A DNA stretch of 64,000 nucleotides from Rikenellaceae bacterium. GTDB taxonomy: Bacteria > Bacteroidota > Bacteroidia > Bacteroidales > Rikenellaceae. Location of the stretch: positions 62,001 to 126,000 of the forward strand of contig JAFRZW010000006.1 of the NCBI GenBank assembly GCA_017442365.1. Direction: 5' to 3'. Position 1 is the first letter of the stretch. Every line of letters starts with the position of its first letter. Shown piece after piece: positions 1 to 9,186 of this stretch. Under the pieces are notes generated by a model, which was not told where the DNA came from, made no database searches, and worked only from the letters and a program-made list of their open reading frames with translations. The position numbers were made by a program, and so were the translations under genes.

Positions 1-622
1 TGAACTCGCAAGTGCCCGTAGGATCGTCGGGATTAACCAGATAAACCAGACCCTCATATACATTGGTATTCTCACCATTCTCCCACAGTACGGGAGCGTC
101 CTGATCGTTCCAGCCCTGGTGCATACCGCGTACCCAGAGGCAGCGACGGATCCAAGGAGCCGAAGTCGATTTAACGGTGGTGATATCAACCTGAATAGCG
201 TTCGAACGCTTTGCATAGGCCTCATTGCCGGCCGAGATGTTAGCCACAACGTAGAAGAATACGGTAGCGTTTGCACCCTCGGGCACAGCCAGGCCCTTCT
301 TATCAACCAGCGAGTTGTTCAGCAACTCCTTGGTCATCGTGTAAGAGGTAGTATAAGCCTCGCCGATCTGCACATCAACGTCCTGATACGAAGCAAAAAC
401 GGCGTAAGTTACAGCAGCTGAGTAGCCATAGTCGACCGAGCTCCACGACAGAGTAACCTCATTTTGAAGTGTTGCATCATCGACCACGATGTTCGACAGG
501 GTGTTCATCACCGGTGCCGAAACTTCGTCTGCCGGCAGAGCCATCACCTTCTCGTCCTCGTGGCACGAGGTCATAAGAAGTGCAGCCGCAGCAAACATCG
601 AAATATATTTCAAAACTTTCAT
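1..622 (-). CDS. susE: SusE-type starch-binding outer-membrane lipoprotein (3' end cut by window)
   Basis: Surface lipoprotein expected to bind glycan next to the SusC/SusD complex. The start ATG lies at 622 and the reading frame stays open to the left edge, so about 207 residues are visible and the C-terminus is missing. The N-terminus is a lipoprotein signal ending LLMTSC followed by HEDEK. Residues about 35-135 resemble the SusE N-terminal Ig-like domain (VTLSWSSVDYGY, then AVTYAVFAS), and the part from about residue 155 (WIRRCLWVRGMHQGW) looks like the start of a SusE/F carbohydrate-binding domain. It follows the SusD gene by 24 bases and is surely cotranscribed with it. Assignment to SusE rather than another SusD-partner lipoprotein rests on these motifs and on gene order. 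Confidence 0.8.
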   Translation of the reverse strand, partial: MKVLKYISMFAAAALLMTSCHEDEKVMALPADEVSAPVMNTLSNIVVDDATLQNEVTLSWSSVDYGYSAAVTYAVFASYQDVDVQIGEAYTTSYTMTKELLNNSLVDKKGLAVPEGANATVFFYVVANISAGNEAYAKRSNAIQVDITTVKSTSAPWIRRCLWVRGMHQGWNDQDAPVLWENGENTNVYEGLVYLVNPDDPTGTCEF

Positions 623-646
623 CGTTGTTTGTGTTTAGTGGGTTGT

Positions 647-2278
647 TTACTCGATGTAACCTTCATTCTGCGAGAGGTTCTCGTTAGCCAACAGGTCGTC
701 CGAAGGAAGCGGGAAGAGCTCCAAGTACTTAGCAAAGCCCTGACCATTCTTCACACCACCCTTGAAGGGCCACAGATACGATGCCGACGAGTAACGATCG
801 TAGCGAATCAGAGTCGTACGACGCTGACCCTCCCAGAACAGCTCACGCGAAATCTCGTCGAAGATCTGATCCAGATTTACGGTCGTCGAAACGGTGGGAT
901 TCTGCATACCTGCGCGTGTCTGCAAAGCCTTGATACAATCAACAGCCTTAGCGTCCGAAGTCTGACCGCCGTCGATACGAGCCTGTGCCTCGGCATATAC
1001 CAAGTACATCTCGGCTGCGCGGATCATCGGGAAGTCAACCGACGAGAATTTCTCGGTCTTCGAGTAGTCGGTTGCGGGGTCGAGGAAGCGGTTGTTGTTG
1101 AACTTAACCACGTGCCAGCCGTTAGCGAAGTTCTTGGTATCCATCTCCTTATCGTCGCAGTCCGACAACGAAACCAATGCACGAGCGTCGATAGCCGTGA
1201 ATACGTTCTCGTCGTCGCCGGCAGCGTCGCCCGAGCGGGTCTTGGCAGCATCGACAGCCGCCTTGCCGATCATACGCTCAACAGCCTCCGAGTTGGTAAC
1301 CAGACCGTTCCAGTTGCCATCGATACCCAAAGCGTACTGCTGACCCTTACCTGCCAACATCAAGAAGCTCGTACCGCCATACGACTGAGTCTTATTAGCG
1401 TCGTAGCACGAAGCATAGACGATCTCCTTCAATGCGTCGGGGTTCTCGCCGTTGTCGCCCATAAACAGAGCCTTGTAGTTGTCAGCCAGCTGATAAGCTG
1501 CGATAACCTTCTCGGCAGCATCACGAGCCGTAGCGTAGTGAGCCTTGTCCTCAGCGCCCAGATAGGTCTTGTGGTTCAGGCACAGACGTGCCAACAGACC
1601 GTAAGCAGCACCCTTATCCACGCGAGGATAGACCTGAGTGTGGGGAGCTTTCAGTGCCGAAGCGTCCGAAGTCAGCTCGGTCAGCTCGGCCTTCAACCAA
1701 TTGTACAGGTCGGCCTGATTGGTCTGAATGGGTTTGTAGGTACCGAAGGGGTCGGTATCAACCACGAAGGGAGGATTACCGAAGCAATCGAGCAGTACCC
1801 AATAAGCGTATGCACGCAGGAAGCGAACCTCAGCGCGCTCGATAGCTACCTCAGCGTCGCTATCGTCGGTGTTGCGCAGGAAGTCGTTGGCGAAAGCCAC
1901 CATCATCATACCGCGCGTATAAGTTGCATAGATAGCGTCGTTCTTCACGGCACTCCAAGCGTTGCCGCCGATCTCTGCTACCCACGAGTCGCCCCAAACG
2001 CACTTGCACTCATCGGTCGAAACCGTCTGGATCGACCACCAAGCACGCAGGAACTCCGATGCGCCGGCATCGCTAACGTCGATATCCGACGAGCCGGCAC
2101 CGCCCTGACCTACGAGCGTAAAACCGCCATAAATCTTTGCCAGCGCGCTCTTGCGATACGTAGGATTCTCGTACACGTTATCAACTACGTTATCAGCCTC
2201 AGGCGTCTGGTTCAGATCGCCGACACAGGCCGTAAGCGAGAGGGCTGCAATGGCTGCTAAAAATATATTCTTTTTCAT
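647..2278 (-). CDS. susD: SusD/RagB family nutrient-binding lipoprotein
   Basis: A 543-residue outer-membrane lipoprotein that acts as the lid and substrate-binding partner of the SusC channel encoded 18 bases upstream. The signal peptide MKKNIFLAAIAALSLTAC ends in a lipobox cysteine at residue 18. The helical TPR-like core and the usual C-terminal SusD signature (FPMIRAAEMYLVYAEA, then ELFWEGQRRTTLIRYDRY) are visible. The segment around residue 90 (STDECKCVWGD) resembles starch-type SusD proteins. With the neighbouring SusE and a maltose-type MFS permease this points to a starch or maltodextrin substrate, which is an inference. Confidence 0.92.
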   Translation of the reverse strand: MKKNIFLAAIAALSLTACVGDLNQTPEADNVVDNVYENPTYRKSALAKIYGGFTLVGQGGAGSSDIDVSDAGASEFLRAWWSIQTVSTDECKCVWGDSWVAEIGGNAWSAVKNDAIYATYTRGMMMVAFANDFLRNTDDSDAEVAIERAEVRFLRAYAYWVLLDCFGNPPFVVDTDPFGTYKPIQTNQADLYNWLKAELTELTSDASALKAPHTQVYPRVDKGAAYGLLARLCLNHKTYLGAEDKAHYATARDAAEKVIAAYQLADNYKALFMGDNGENPDALKEIVYASCYDANKTQSYGGTSFLMLAGKGQQYALGIDGNWNGLVTNSEAVERMIGKAAVDAAKTRSGDAAGDDENVFTAIDARALVSLSDCDDKEMDTKNFANGWHVVKFNNNRFLDPATDYSKTEKFSSVDFPMIRAAEMYLVYAEAQARIDGGQTSDAKAVDCIKALQTRAGMQNPTVSTTVNLDQIFDEISRELFWEGQRRTTLIRYDRYSSASYLWPFKGGVKNGQGFAKYLELFPLPSDDLLANENLSQNEGYIE

Positions 2279-2296
2279 TCTTTTGTCCTCCTCTGA

Positions 2297-5296
2297 TTAA
2301 AAGTTGATACCCAGACGCACGCTGTAAATTCGCGGACGAGGATAGATATTCGAGTCGATACCGCCCGTAACCGAGCACTCGGGATCCAAACCGCTGTAAT
2401 TGGTGATTACGAATACGTTCTGTACGCCTGCTGCTACGCGGATCGACATATCGCTCTTAGCTACATCGCGGAAGGTGTAACCCAACGAAACGTCGTCCAG
2501 ACGGAAGTACGATGCGTCCTCCAAGAACAGATCCGAGCAACGCTGCGATACCGAGTTTGCACCAACGTTGAAACCATACTTGGTTACGGCACGCTGAGCG
2601 TTGATCAGGTAGCCCTTATTCACCAGGTCGGGATAGTTGGTGGTTACGCCGCCGCACAATACGTCGTTGAACATATAGTTACCAACCGTACCGTGGCCGT
2701 TGAAACCCAGATCCCAATTCTTGTACGAGAGCTTCATATTCACACCGTAGTAGAAGTCGGGGTTGGGGCTCTTGTTGGTCATATAACGGTCAGCATTGGT
2801 GATCTGGCCATCGCCATCGCGATCAACCACTGCGTCCTGAATGGGGTTGCCATCGGGATCATAAACCTGCTGCCAGAGGTAGAAGGTATAGGGTGCGTAG
2901 CCTACAACGTGGCGCTGCAAGTGGTTACCCGTACCGCCACCGCCGCTACCAACTTCGATAGCCTCGCTGGGCAGAGTCTTGATCTCGGTGCTCTGGAACG
3001 TGCCGCTGAAACCGATCGACCAGTGCCAATTCTCGGTCTGAACGGGGATCAGGTTCAACGAAACCTCGACACCCTTGTTCTCCATCGAGCCGATGTTCTG
3101 ATATACGTAGTTCGAGAAGTTGCCACCCAGAGGCACAGCAACGCGCGAAATCAGGTCGTCGGTCTGACGCAGGTAAGCATCAACAGTACCGTTGATACGG
3201 CCATTGATGAAACCGAAGTCCAAGCCGACGTTATAGGTAGTGGTCTCCTCCCACTTCAACGACTCGTTGAATGCGTGAGGCTTCACGGGGAAGTAGAAAC
3301 CATCACCCAGAGGATACTGGTTGGTAGGCTCCTGCGAGATCTCCGAGTACTGCTGAGCAGCGTAGTTCTCGCCGAACTCCTGCTGACCGGTTACACCCCA
3401 GCCCAAACGCAGTTTCAGAGCCGACAATGCGCGCGAGTCCTTCAAGAACTTCTCCTCGCCGATGTTCCAAGCGAAGGCTGCCGAGGGGAAGTAACCCCAA
3501 CGGTTCTTGCCAACGAAGCGCGACGAACCGTCGGCACGCATCGTAACGGTGAACAGATAGCGCGAAGCGATCGAGTAATTAACACGACCATAGAACGAAA
3601 CCAACGCATTGCGATACGAAGGTGCGGTGTTCGAGATCAGCGTCGAGTTGCCATCGAGGTCGGTACGACCGTAGTTCCACGACTTGGTCTTCGAGTAGTT
3701 CATCGACCACGAGTAACCTGCCATCACGTTGATATTGTGGATACCCACCTCCTTAGCGTAGTTGGCGTAGAACTCCAACAGCTGGTTGCGGTGCAGGTTC
3801 TCATACTTATCGAAACGACCGAAGGTCTTGTATGCACCGTCCGAGTCGCGGTTAGCAAAGATCGAACCCGGCAGGTTGCCCTTGTCGCCCTTGGTCTTGG
3901 TGATATCCAGACCTAAGTTCAGATTGAGGCTCAGATCCTCGAAACCGTGGATCTTATAGTCGAGCTGCAAGTTACCCAATGCGCGGTACGAGTTGTTGCG
4001 ATCGTACTTGTCGTAGAGGGTCGAGAAGGGGTTGATCGGAGCCAGATCGGTCGACCAGTTCCAGAAACCGTTGTTCGTAGCGTAGTCGATTGCACCGTCA
4101 GCGTTGTAGATGTAGGGGCTCTGAGTAGGATCGAACGATACGGCTGCACCTACGGCACCTGCATCGGCGTAGTTACTCTTGTTGTAGATACCCTTAGCGT
4201 TCAGGTTTACCGACAGATGATCGGTGAAGAACTTGGGCGAGAGATTGATGTCCAACGTAACACGCTGGTTGTCCGAGCCCTTCAACGTACCCTGATCGTA
4301 GGTATAACCTGCCGAGAAACGATAAGGAAGCTCGTCGCCATAACCGAATGCACCGGTTACCGATACGTTGTGGTCGGTAGCCATAGCCAGACGGAAGATC
4401 TCCTTCTGCCAATCGGTGTTAGCCGTGCCAAACAGATCGGCAGCCTTCTGACCACCTACCTGAACAGCATACTCTCTGAACTCGTCAGCCGACATCATAT
4501 CGAGAGTCTTGTGGTTGTGCTTAACGCTTGCGCTACCGTTGTACGATACGCGGGGGCAACCATCTTGACCCTTCTTGGTGGTGATCAGAATGACACCATT
4601 CGATGCGCGCGAACCGTAGATTGCGGTAGCCGAAGCGTCCTTCAATACAGTGAACGAAGCGATGTCGTTGGGATTGACCATCGACAGGCCGTTAGCCATA
4701 CCCGGACCAGCCTCGTTTGCAACGGGCACACCATCGATAACGATCAACGGGTTGTTGTTAGCCGACAGCGAAGCGCCACCACGGATACGGATCTCAGCAC
4801 CCTCACCCGGTGCACCGCTACCCGACGTAATGTTCACGCCCGGCACCTTACCACGCAACATCTCCTGCGGCGAGGTCAGCGCACCACGGTTGATCTCCTC
4901 GGCCTTCACAGCCACAACCGAACCGGTCATATCGTTCTTTTTAACAGCACCGTAACCGATCACGACGATCTCTTCGAGCGACATCAAGTCCTCTTCGAGA
5001 ACCACGCGCGACAGCACGGTCGAGGTTGCAACCAACTCAACGGTCTTATAGCCGATATAGCTGACGCTGATGATCGACTTCGGATCGCTAACATTGAGCA
5101 CATACTGACCATTGAGGTCGGTCGTAACTCCGTTGGTTGTACCCACTTCGGCAACGGCAGCACCCAGCACGGGATCACCGGCTGCGTCGACTACCACGCC
5201 CTTAATCTGCAATTTACCGCTCTGGGCAACTGCAAGAGTGGGGGTTGTGATGCTAAACAACATCAAACCCAAGCACATAGCGAGAATTTTTCTCAT
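2297..5296 (-). CDS. susC: SusC/RagA family TonB-dependent outer-membrane transporter
   Basis: A 999-residue TonB-dependent receptor importing oligosaccharide across the outer membrane. In order: signal peptide (to about residue 25, ending LAVAQ), a CarboxypepD-regulatory-like beta-sandwich (about 30-110, with VVDAAGDPVLGAAV), the SusC signature before the plug (VVIGYGAVKKNDMTGSV), plug domain (about 125-235, with RIRGGASLSANNNPLIVIDG and ATAIYGSRASNGVILITT) and a 22-strand barrel ending in a terminal Phe (RLGINF). It is the second gene of the operon: the MFS transporter ends 82 bases upstream and SusD begins 18 bases downstream. I see no clear separate promoter in the 82-base gap. Confidence 0.93.
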   Translation of the reverse strand: MRKILAMCLGLMLFSITTPTLAVAQSGKLQIKGVVVDAAGDPVLGAAVAEVGTTNGVTTDLNGQYVLNVSDPKSIISVSYIGYKTVELVATSTVLSRVVLEEDLMSLEEIVVIGYGAVKKNDMTGSVVAVKAEEINRGALTSPQEMLRGKVPGVNITSGSGAPGEGAEIRIRGGASLSANNNPLIVIDGVPVANEAGPGMANGLSMVNPNDIASFTVLKDASATAIYGSRASNGVILITTKKGQDGCPRVSYNGSASVKHNHKTLDMMSADEFREYAVQVGGQKAADLFGTANTDWQKEIFRLAMATDHNVSVTGAFGYGDELPYRFSAGYTYDQGTLKGSDNQRVTLDINLSPKFFTDHLSVNLNAKGIYNKSNYADAGAVGAAVSFDPTQSPYIYNADGAIDYATNNGFWNWSTDLAPINPFSTLYDKYDRNNSYRALGNLQLDYKIHGFEDLSLNLNLGLDITKTKGDKGNLPGSIFANRDSDGAYKTFGRFDKYENLHRNQLLEFYANYAKEVGIHNINVMAGYSWSMNYSKTKSWNYGRTDLDGNSTLISNTAPSYRNALVSFYGRVNYSIASRYLFTVTMRADGSSRFVGKNRWGYFPSAAFAWNIGEEKFLKDSRALSALKLRLGWGVTGQQEFGENYAAQQYSEISQEPTNQYPLGDGFYFPVKPHAFNESLKWEETTTYNVGLDFGFINGRINGTVDAYLRQTDDLISRVAVPLGGNFSNYVYQNIGSMENKGVEVSLNLIPVQTENWHWSIGFSGTFQSTEIKTLPSEAIEVGSGGGGTGNHLQRHVVGYAPYTFYLWQQVYDPDGNPIQDAVVDRDGDGQITNADRYMTNKSPNPDFYYGVNMKLSYKNWDLGFNGHGTVGNYMFNDVLCGGVTTNYPDLVNKGYLINAQRAVTKYGFNVGANSVSQRCSDLFLEDASYFRLDDVSLGYTFRDVAKSDMSIRVAAGVQNVFVITNYSGLDPECSVTGGIDSNIYPRPRIYSVRLGINF

Positions 5297-5378
5297 AAGA
5301 GCTTTTAGTTATTAGTTAATATTATAGGTAATTTATCTTTACTCCTTATATATAATATAACGCACCTTCTTATGCAGA

Positions 5379-6704
5379 TTAGGCCTCAACCTCCTCGCGC
5401 TTCTCACGGACGAAGGCTACCGACACAGCTGCCAGCAACATAAATACGCCCGCCAAAGCCAACATACTCATCGGCGACGAACCGAACAGATGCTCGACGA
5501 TCATACCGCCCGTCAAACCGATAACGATCTGCGGAATGGTGATCGTGAAGTTGAAGATACCCATATATACACCCATACGACGTGCATCAACCGCGCGCGA
5601 AAGGATTGCATAAGGCATTGCCAGAATACCAGCCCAAGCCACGCCGATACCCACCATCGGGATCATCTGCGCATATTGGTCGGTAGTAACGCACAGACCC
5701 AAGAAACCGAGCGCACCGCACAGCAGGCACACTGCATAGACCAGCTTATTGCCCCAACGAGCAGCGATCTTGTCGATGAACAGCGCAGCGATACAAGCCG
5801 GAATGGGATAGATACCGTTGAGCACGCCTACCCACGTCTGGGTCTGACCTGCCGAAAGCAGTTCGCCCGTCTCGTGGCTCACAACCACACCCGTAATTGC
5901 GGGTTTCAGGTAGGTCCACATCAGGAACAGAGCTGCCCACGAGAAGAACTGCACCACGCCCAACTGCAACATCACCTTAGGCACATTGCGCAGCAACTCC
6001 ACGAACGACGGCTTATGCTCGTCTTCGGCCTCAACGGGCTGGTTGTTGTAGCGAGCAAACTCCTCGGGAGGATACTCCTTGGTGCGGAATACGGTTACCA
6101 GAACGGTTGCCAACAAGATTGCACCACCGATGTAGTACGACCAAGCAATGTGCTGGGGTACTTGACCGGGGATCACCTCGTCCGACACACCGCAGTGGGT
6201 CAGAATCAGCGGCAGCACAGCACCGATCACGGCACCCAAGTTGATCAGGAAGGTCTGCACGACATAGCCCTTGGTCTTCTGCGAGTCATCGAGCATATCA
6301 GCCACCAGCGCGCGGAAGGGCTGCATCGTTACGTTGAACGAGAGATCCATAAAGAGCAGGATCAATGCACCCATCAGCAGCGGAGCGAAAGCCAACAGAA
6401 TCGGAGCGTTGGGCATCAGCACCAAAGCCACGGCCGAGATGATCGCACCACCCAGAATGAAGGGGATACGGCGACCCAGGCGGGTCCAAGTACCGTCCGA
6501 GAACAGACCCACGATCGGCTGAATTACCAGACCTGCAACGGGGGCTGCCAACCAGAAGTAGCTCAGGTGCGAAAGGTCGGCACCGAGCGACTCAAAGATT
6601 GATGAAGTGTTCGAGTTTTGGAGTGAATAGCCAATCTGAACTCCGAGGAATCCGAAGCTAAGGTTCCAAATCTGCCAGAACGTAAGTTTAGGTTTTTTCT
6701 GCAT
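5379..6704 (-). CDS. MFS sugar transporter of the maltose/SLC45-like (GPH) type
   Basis: A 441-residue, 12-helix inner-membrane permease. The N-terminus (KPKLTFWQIWNLSFGFLGVQ, then SLQNSNTSSIFE) and the loop FSDGTWTRLGRRIPFI are the hallmarks of the bacterial family related to plant sucrose and SLC45 sugar carriers, which in Bacteroidetes takes up maltose or other small sugars released from starch. It is the first gene of the operon with SusC, SusD and SusE, so outer-membrane capture and inner-membrane import of the same sugar are coupled. A promoter at 6728-6758 and two LytTR-like operator repeats at 6766-6797 lie directly upstream. The substrate itself cannot be read from sequence. Confidence 0.85.
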   Translation of the reverse strand: MQKKPKLTFWQIWNLSFGFLGVQIGYSLQNSNTSSIFESLGADLSHLSYFWLAAPVAGLVIQPIVGLFSDGTWTRLGRRIPFILGGAIISAVALVLMPNAPILLAFAPLLMGALILLFMDLSFNVTMQPFRALVADMLDDSQKTKGYVVQTFLINLGAVIGAVLPLILTHCGVSDEVIPGQVPQHIAWSYYIGGAILLATVLVTVFRTKEYPPEEFARYNNQPVEAEDEHKPSFVELLRNVPKVMLQLGVVQFFSWAALFLMWTYLKPAITGVVVSHETGELLSAGQTQTWVGVLNGIYPIPACIAALFIDKIAARWGNKLVYAVCLLCGALGFLGLCVTTDQYAQMIPMVGIGVAWAGILAMPYAILSRAVDARRMGVYMGIFNFTITIPQIVIGLTGGMIVEHLFGSSPMSMLALAGVFMLLAAVSVAFVREKREEVEA

Positions 6705-6727
6705 AATAGTGTAAAAATTTAGCTATA

Positions 6728-6758
6728 CAAATTTATAATAGCATTTCCAAACCACCAA
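6728..6758 (-). promoter_or_regulatory. Promoter of the MFS-susCDE operon
   Basis: On the minus strand a -7 element TAAATTTG (6735 down to 6728) follows a -33 element TTGG (from 6758) with a 20-base spacer, matching the Bacteroidetes pattern. Transcription would start near 6721, giving a short leader to the ATG at 6704. Confidence 0.65.
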
Positions 6759-6765
6759 TCTCAGT

Positions 6766-6798
6766 CCGACGAACGGCAAAACAAAACCGACGAACGGT
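6766..6798 (-). promoter_or_regulatory. Direct-repeat operator, candidate LytTR binding site
   Basis: The 11-mer CCGACGAACGG occurs exactly twice, at 6766-6776 and 6787-6797, 21 bases apart. Read on the minus strand the cores are ACCGTTCGT (6798-6790) and GCCGTTCGT (6777-6769), separated by 12 bases. The published LytTR consensus is [TA][AC][CA]GTTN[AG][TG] twice with a 12-13 base spacer; the copies match 9/9 and 8/9 positions. The pair sits about -45 to -77 from the predicted start of the MFS operon, a normal activator position, and next to a gene for a LytTR regulator. Confidence 0.7.
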
Positions 6799-6857
6799 CG
6801 ATTTGGACGGACGAGTGTTGTGATCTAAAAAATTAAAGTGCCGTTTTCGCAACAAGA

Positions 6858-6889
6858 TTTGGAGATTCAACAAAAAAGCCCTACCTTTA
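6858..6889 (+). promoter_or_regulatory. Promoter of the histidine kinase/response regulator operon
   Basis: TTTG at 6858-6861, a 20-base spacer, then TACCTTTA at 6882-6889. The first possible ATG downstream in frame is 6979, which supports that start over a longer reading frame beginning upstream of this promoter. Confidence 0.6.
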
Positions 6890-6978
6890 TTGTCAAGATT
6901 GGACTCGACCACGAGCATCGAAACCACCAGCGATTGATCGAACCGACCGACAAGAGAGCCGTTAATGCACAACCGAGT

Positions 6979-8352
6979 ATGAAGAGAATTTCGTTTTCGA
7001 CACCCGCGACAATCCACCTGTTCGCCATAGCGCACGCCACAATAGCTGTGCTCAGCCGCTTGGTCGATTATATGGACGACGTGCCGCTGACCGTGCTCAC
7101 AATCTTGATGATCGTGATCATCGCAATCCGCCAACGAATGCAGACCGAGATTACAGCGATGCTGACACTCGTCGGTACGTTCTCGGGCTACCTGCTTGGC
7201 ACCTACGGAGCTACGATTGTATCCAGCGTGGTCTCGGACCCCACCACCTCGTCGGCTATCACCACCGCTATCGTTACCGAACTGCTCGGTTGGTCGGTCT
7301 ATGGCATCTCCTCACTCAAAAGCCTCCGCTCGATGCACGCCAATACGTGGAGCCCTTCGATTCCGCAGCTGGCTCTGGTCGCCGCCGCAATTCTGTTGCT
7401 GCGCGTTTCGTATTCGCTCATCTTCAACTCGTCATACTTCTCGCAATCGAGTATCTATCCCGAATTTAACCGTATGGTTAGCAATACGTTCGCTATGGTG
7501 GTACTCGTCTGTGGCAATGTGATTCTGGTCGGGTTCGGCCGCCTGCCTAAACGGTTGCAGGAGTTGCAAAATGTGCTGAACGTAATCTTGGTTGCGCTCT
7601 TCTCGGTCGCCATCACCTTTATCGTCTATTACGACCTGCCCAACGGTGGCCAATACATCTTCGCAGGTCTGCCATTCCTGCGTCAATATGCAGTTGTGTT
7701 GCTGGCCGATATGGTTGTCTATGTAGGATTTACGCTGATTGGCCACCTCTATACCTCGCAAGACGAACTGCGCACCGAACGAGGCAAAAAGCACCTCGCA
7801 CAATTCCAATACAACAAGCTCAAAATGCAGATCAACCCCCACTTCCTGTTCAACTCGCTCAATATTCTCGACTATCTGGTGCAGGAGGGGCAGACCGAGC
7901 GCGCAAGTGCTTTCATTCGCAAGCTGGCCGATTCGTATCGCTATATGCTCAAAACCGAGGACGAACCTCTCGTTACGTTGCAAGAGGAGATCGATTTCGC
8001 CCACAAATACTCCGAGCTACTGCAAGAGCGATTTGCGAGCGGTTTCACGGTCCATTACCAGATTGACGACCAACTGCTCAACCGCAGCATTATCCCTTGT
8101 TGTCTGCAACTTCTCATCGAGAACGCCACCAAGCACAACATCGTCAGCCCCGAGCGTCCGCTGACCATCTTTGTCTGTGCCGAGGGCGACACGCTGACCG
8201 TGCGCAACAATATCCAACCTCGAATTACCGCCCAAGCCTCAACCGGCACGGGACTGAAAAACATACGACAACAATATCTCGATATTTGCAATCGTCCGAT
8301 CTCGGTCGAAAAGACGCAAAGTGAATTTATCGTAAATATACCACTACTATGA
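6979..8352 (+). CDS. LytS-type membrane sensor histidine kinase
   Basis: A 457-residue sensor kinase with about six or seven hydrophobic segments in residues 10-260, a short coiled linker, the His_kinase domain (KMQINPHFLFNSLNILDYL, phospho-acceptor His288) and a divergent HATPase region (IPCCLQLLIENATKHN; STGTGLKNIRQQYLDI). It has no periplasmic sensor domain of note, so the signal is probably read within or through the membrane. The reading frame continues upstream to 6838, but the promoter at 6858-6889 lies inside that extension, so I chose ATG 6979. Its stop overlaps the response-regulator start (ATGA), indicating translational coupling. Confidence 0.88.
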   Translation: MKRISFSTPATIHLFAIAHATIAVLSRLVDYMDDVPLTVLTILMIVIIAIRQRMQTEITAMLTLVGTFSGYLLGTYGATIVSSVVSDPTTSSAITTAIVTELLGWSVYGISSLKSLRSMHANTWSPSIPQLALVAAAILLLRVSYSLIFNSSYFSQSSIYPEFNRMVSNTFAMVVLVCGNVILVGFGRLPKRLQELQNVLNVILVALFSVAITFIVYYDLPNGGQYIFAGLPFLRQYAVVLLADMVVYVGFTLIGHLYTSQDELRTERGKKHLAQFQYNKLKMQINPHFLFNSLNILDYLVQEGQTERASAFIRKLADSYRYMLKTEDEPLVTLQEEIDFAHKYSELLQERFASGFTVHYQIDDQLLNRSIIPCCLQLLIENATKHNIVSPERPLTIFVCAEGDTLTVRNNIQPRITAQASTGTGLKNIRQQYLDICNRPISVEKTQSEFIVNIPLL

Positions 8353-9131
8353 GAACCTATAACGTACTAATCATCGAGGACGAGATTCCGGCACAAGCCA
8401 ACCTGCGTCGCGCCATCGAACGACAGTTCGACGATCTGCGCGTGGTGGGTGTTGAGAGTTCGGTCTCGGGCGCTGTGGCGTGGCTCGGCGAGGAGCAGAA
8501 CGTGGCCGATATAATCTTTATGGACGTCGAACTTTCTGACGGCTCGTGTTTCGACATTTTCAAGCAGTGCCAAGTCAAGAGCAAGGTGATCATCACCACC
8601 GCCTTCGATAATTACGCAATTCAGGCGTTCCGCGTCAATAGCATCGACTATCTGCTCAAACCGATTGACCCTGAGCTACTTCGCGCAGCTGTTGATCGCT
8701 GTCGCACCGCACTCAAAACCGTCGAGGGCAACGACACCCCGTTCGATTTCGAGGCGCTGCGCAATGCGCTCAACCCAGAGGCAAACTCGTACAAAAAGCG
8801 TTTTGTGGTCAAGTTTGGCGACCGATTGTCGGTCATCGACACCTCGCAGATCGCCTATTTCTATGCCGAAGATAAGAGCAACTATCTGGTTACGAACGAG
8901 AATCGTTGCTACATTCTCGACTCGTCGCTCGACACGGTGTCGGAGCAGGTTTCACCCAACGATTTTTTCCGCATTTCGCGCAACTGCACTGTCGCCATTC
9001 GCTCGATTGCGGGCATCTCGAAGCACCCCTCAGGGCGTTTGAAGGTTCAGCTCGAACCGCGCCCGACGTTTGAGGTCTTTGTGAGTCGCTCACGCACGGC
9101 CGACTTCCTGCAATGGCTCGAAGGCAAATAG
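8349..9131 (+). CDS. LytTR-family response regulator
   Basis: A 260-residue cytoplasmic regulator with an N-terminal receiver domain (acidic pocket Glu10/Asp11, phospho-acceptor Asp59 in FMDVELSDG, Thr83-Thr84, Lys104 in YLLKPID) and a C-terminal LytTR DNA-binding domain (about 155-258; IAYFYAEDKSNYLV, then FFRISRNCTVAI). It starts in a 4-base ATGA overlap with the kinase gene. LytTR proteins bind paired direct repeats near -40 to -80, and just such a pair lies upstream of the divergent MFS-susCDE operon, so control of that operon is the most economical job. In enteric bacteria comparable LytS/LytTR pairs switch on adjacent transporters. Confidence 0.92.
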   Translation: MRTYNVLIIEDEIPAQANLRRAIERQFDDLRVVGVESSVSGAVAWLGEEQNVADIIFMDVELSDGSCFDIFKQCQVKSKVIITTAFDNYAIQAFRVNSIDYLLKPIDPELLRAAVDRCRTALKTVEGNDTPFDFEALRNALNPEANSYKKRFVVKFGDRLSVIDTSQIAYFYAEDKSNYLVTNENRCYILDSSLDTVSEQVSPNDFFRISRNCTVAIRSIAGISKHPSGRLKVQLEPRPTFEVFVSRSRTADFLQWLEGK

Positions 9132-9186
9132 CTCACTCACTTGCGTTTTTTTGCAAAACCACAATCAACTATCCCAAACGAAAACA

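Noticed and set aside
464..5308. Long plus-strand reading frames of 400-600 codons opposite the SusC and SusD genes
   Set aside because: They are antisense shadows: the minus-strand frames have clear signal peptides, SusC/SusD motifs and operon spacing, while the plus frames have no recognisable domain, odd composition and no promoter. The same applies to frames opposite the genes at 20.9-24 kb, 40.4-42 kb, 52.3-54.4 kb and 55.6-58.1 kb.
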